Assembly (NCBI GenBank): GCA_964654535.1
Contig: CAZZIZ010000066.1
Coordinates: forward strand, 1 to 15,947
Direction: 5' to 3'
DNA length: 15,947 nucleotides
From: CAZZIZ01 sp964654535
GTDB taxonomy: Bacteria; Bacteroidota; Bacteroidia; Chitinophagales; UBA2359
In this document: positions 15,258 through 15,947 of the stretch, in pieces
Layout: every line of letters begins with the position of its first letter
Numbering within the stretch: the stretch's first letter is position 1
Notes under the pieces: generated by a model
The model's database searches: none
The model's input: the letters and a program-made list of their open reading frames with translations, nothing else
Told to the model about the DNA's origin: nothing
Position numbers and translations under genes: made by a program

Positions 15258-15947
15258 TTAATAATGACACTTTTGACACTCGGTTCCCCCAATGTCCTCG
15301 ACCGTTACACTCGTTCGCTTTCCAGCTTTTAGCTCTTCATGAAACTCGTGATATATGTCGTAGTATTCGTTGTTTGTAAACTGTACTTCCGTCTCGCGGT
15401 GGCAATCAATACACCATCCCATTCCCAAAGTGTTTTCTTGTTTCACCACTTCCATAGTCTGGATTTCTCCGTGACAAGTCTGACACTCAATTCCTCCAGC
15501 AACGACATGTTGCGAGTGGTTGAAGTAAACGTGATCAGGCAAGTTGTGTATGCGTATCCATTCTACAGGGCCCTCCGTAATGAGTGATTCATTGTACTCT
15601 TGCTTTTCTGGATCCCAACCCACGCGGTCGTAGATTTTTTGAATCTCTTCTGTACCATAAGTCGGTCCTTCCGAAATTCCTTTGTGGCAATTCATACAAA
15701 CGTTGGTCGAAGGAATTACGGCAGACTTACCTTTTGAAGCACCTGAGTGGCAGTACTGGCAGTCTATTTCGTATTGACAAGCGTGTAGTTTATGCGAGAA
15801 CTTTATTGGTTGCTCCGGAGCATATCCATCTTGGTAGCCCAGAGAATTTGATTCATCTATAGTCGTATTTGCTAGCAAAATGAATGCAGCCAAACCAGCC
15901 ACAACTTTGAAAGCACGCGAACCCAAAATACGCGCAAAAGTCAATGG
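15258..15947 (-). CDS. actA: Alternative complex III subunit ActA, pentaheme cytochrome c, N-terminus cut by window edge
   Basis: The reading frame is open to the right edge, so the true start lies outside the window. The first in-frame start-like codon (TTG at 15944) is not the gene start. Of 229 visible residues, a hydrophobic helix (about 12-28, FKVVAGLAAFILL) anchors the protein. Five c-type heme sites follow: CQYCH (63-67), CMNCH (84-88), CQTCH (155-159), CIDCH (179-183) and CQKCH (224-228), the last next to the C-terminus. Five hemes match the pentaheme ActA of known alternative complex III. Extra histidines such as FSHKLH and FNHSQH are likely distal ligands. ActA wires ActB's iron-sulfur clusters to ActE. 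The stop TAA (15258-15260) lies 20 nt before actB. Confidence 0.93.
   Translation of the reverse strand, partial: PLTFARILGSRAFKVVAGLAAFILLANTTIDESNSLGYQDGYAPEQPIKFSHKLHACQYEIDCQYCHSGASKGKSAVIPSTNVCMNCHKGISEGPTYGTEEIQKIYDRVGWDPEKQEYNESLITEGPVEWIRIHNLPDHVYFNHSQHVVAGGIECQTCHGEIQTMEVVKQENTLGMGWCIDCHRETEVQFTNNEYYDIYHEFHEELKAGKRTSVTVEDIGGTECQKCHY

Noticed and set aside
15238..15279. GTG start adding 14 residues to ActB
   Set aside because: It would overlap the end of actA, and ActB proteins begin with the MGRNKYWKG-like segment at 15237.
15942..15944. TTG as the start of actA
   Set aside because: The frame stays open to the window edge and the sequence before the membrane helix continues, so the gene is cut by the edge.
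1240..15947. A new, undescribed biological system
   Set aside because: All genes in this stretch match known alternative complex III, cytochrome oxidase or oxidase assembly families in an order known from Bacteroidota.

Overview
The window is a piece of a Bacteroidota genome, probably a marine or environmental flavobacterium-like lineage and probably a draft or metagenome assembly, since it carries a run of 100 Ns at 1666-1765. The assignment rests on gene order (alternative complex III, then aa3-type oxidase, then assembly factors), on ActB with a Tat-type signal followed by a lipidated cysteine, on the near-absence of Shine-Dalgarno sites, and on intergenic repeats of a kind I recall from Bacteroidota genomes. 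Every supported gene is on the minus strand, so transcription runs from right to left.

From 15947 down to 1240 lies one compact respiratory gene cluster, with gaps of 0-20 nt or short overlaps between genes. In transcription order it is: actA (pentaheme cytochrome c, cut by the right edge), actB (iron-sulfur/molybdopterin-like subunit), actC (NrfD-type membrane subunit), actD (DUF3341), actE (monoheme cytochrome c), actF (second NrfD-type membrane subunit), cox2 (CuA subunit), cox1 (catalytic heme-copper subunit), ctaB (heme O synthase), two tandem cox3-type genes, cox4, a SCO copper chaperone and a DUF420/CtaM-like assembly protein. The last two genes each lose one end in the N gap. The reading frame that appears to fuse them is an assembly artefact.

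Together the genes encode a terminal electron-transfer chain. Menaquinol is oxidised by alternative complex III, electrons pass through iron-sulfur clusters and c-type hemes (ActB, ActA, ActE), and then reach CuA of the aa3 oxidase, where oxygen is reduced. CtaB, SCO and the DUF420 protein supply heme and copper and help assembly. No heme A synthase (ctaA) and no soluble cytochrome c gene lie inside the window.

Downstream of the cluster, 858-1239 is non-coding and holds two different intergenic repeat elements with hairpin potential. Beyond it, 1-857 encodes the N-terminal part of a lipoprotein built from about seven 38-43-residue cysteine-rich EGF-like repeats, running off the left edge.

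The respiratory machinery is a described system. I see no wholly new system here. The less ordinary points are the His/Met-rich tails on three subunits, the intergenic repeats, the cysteine-repeat lipoprotein and an atypical lipobox in ActE.
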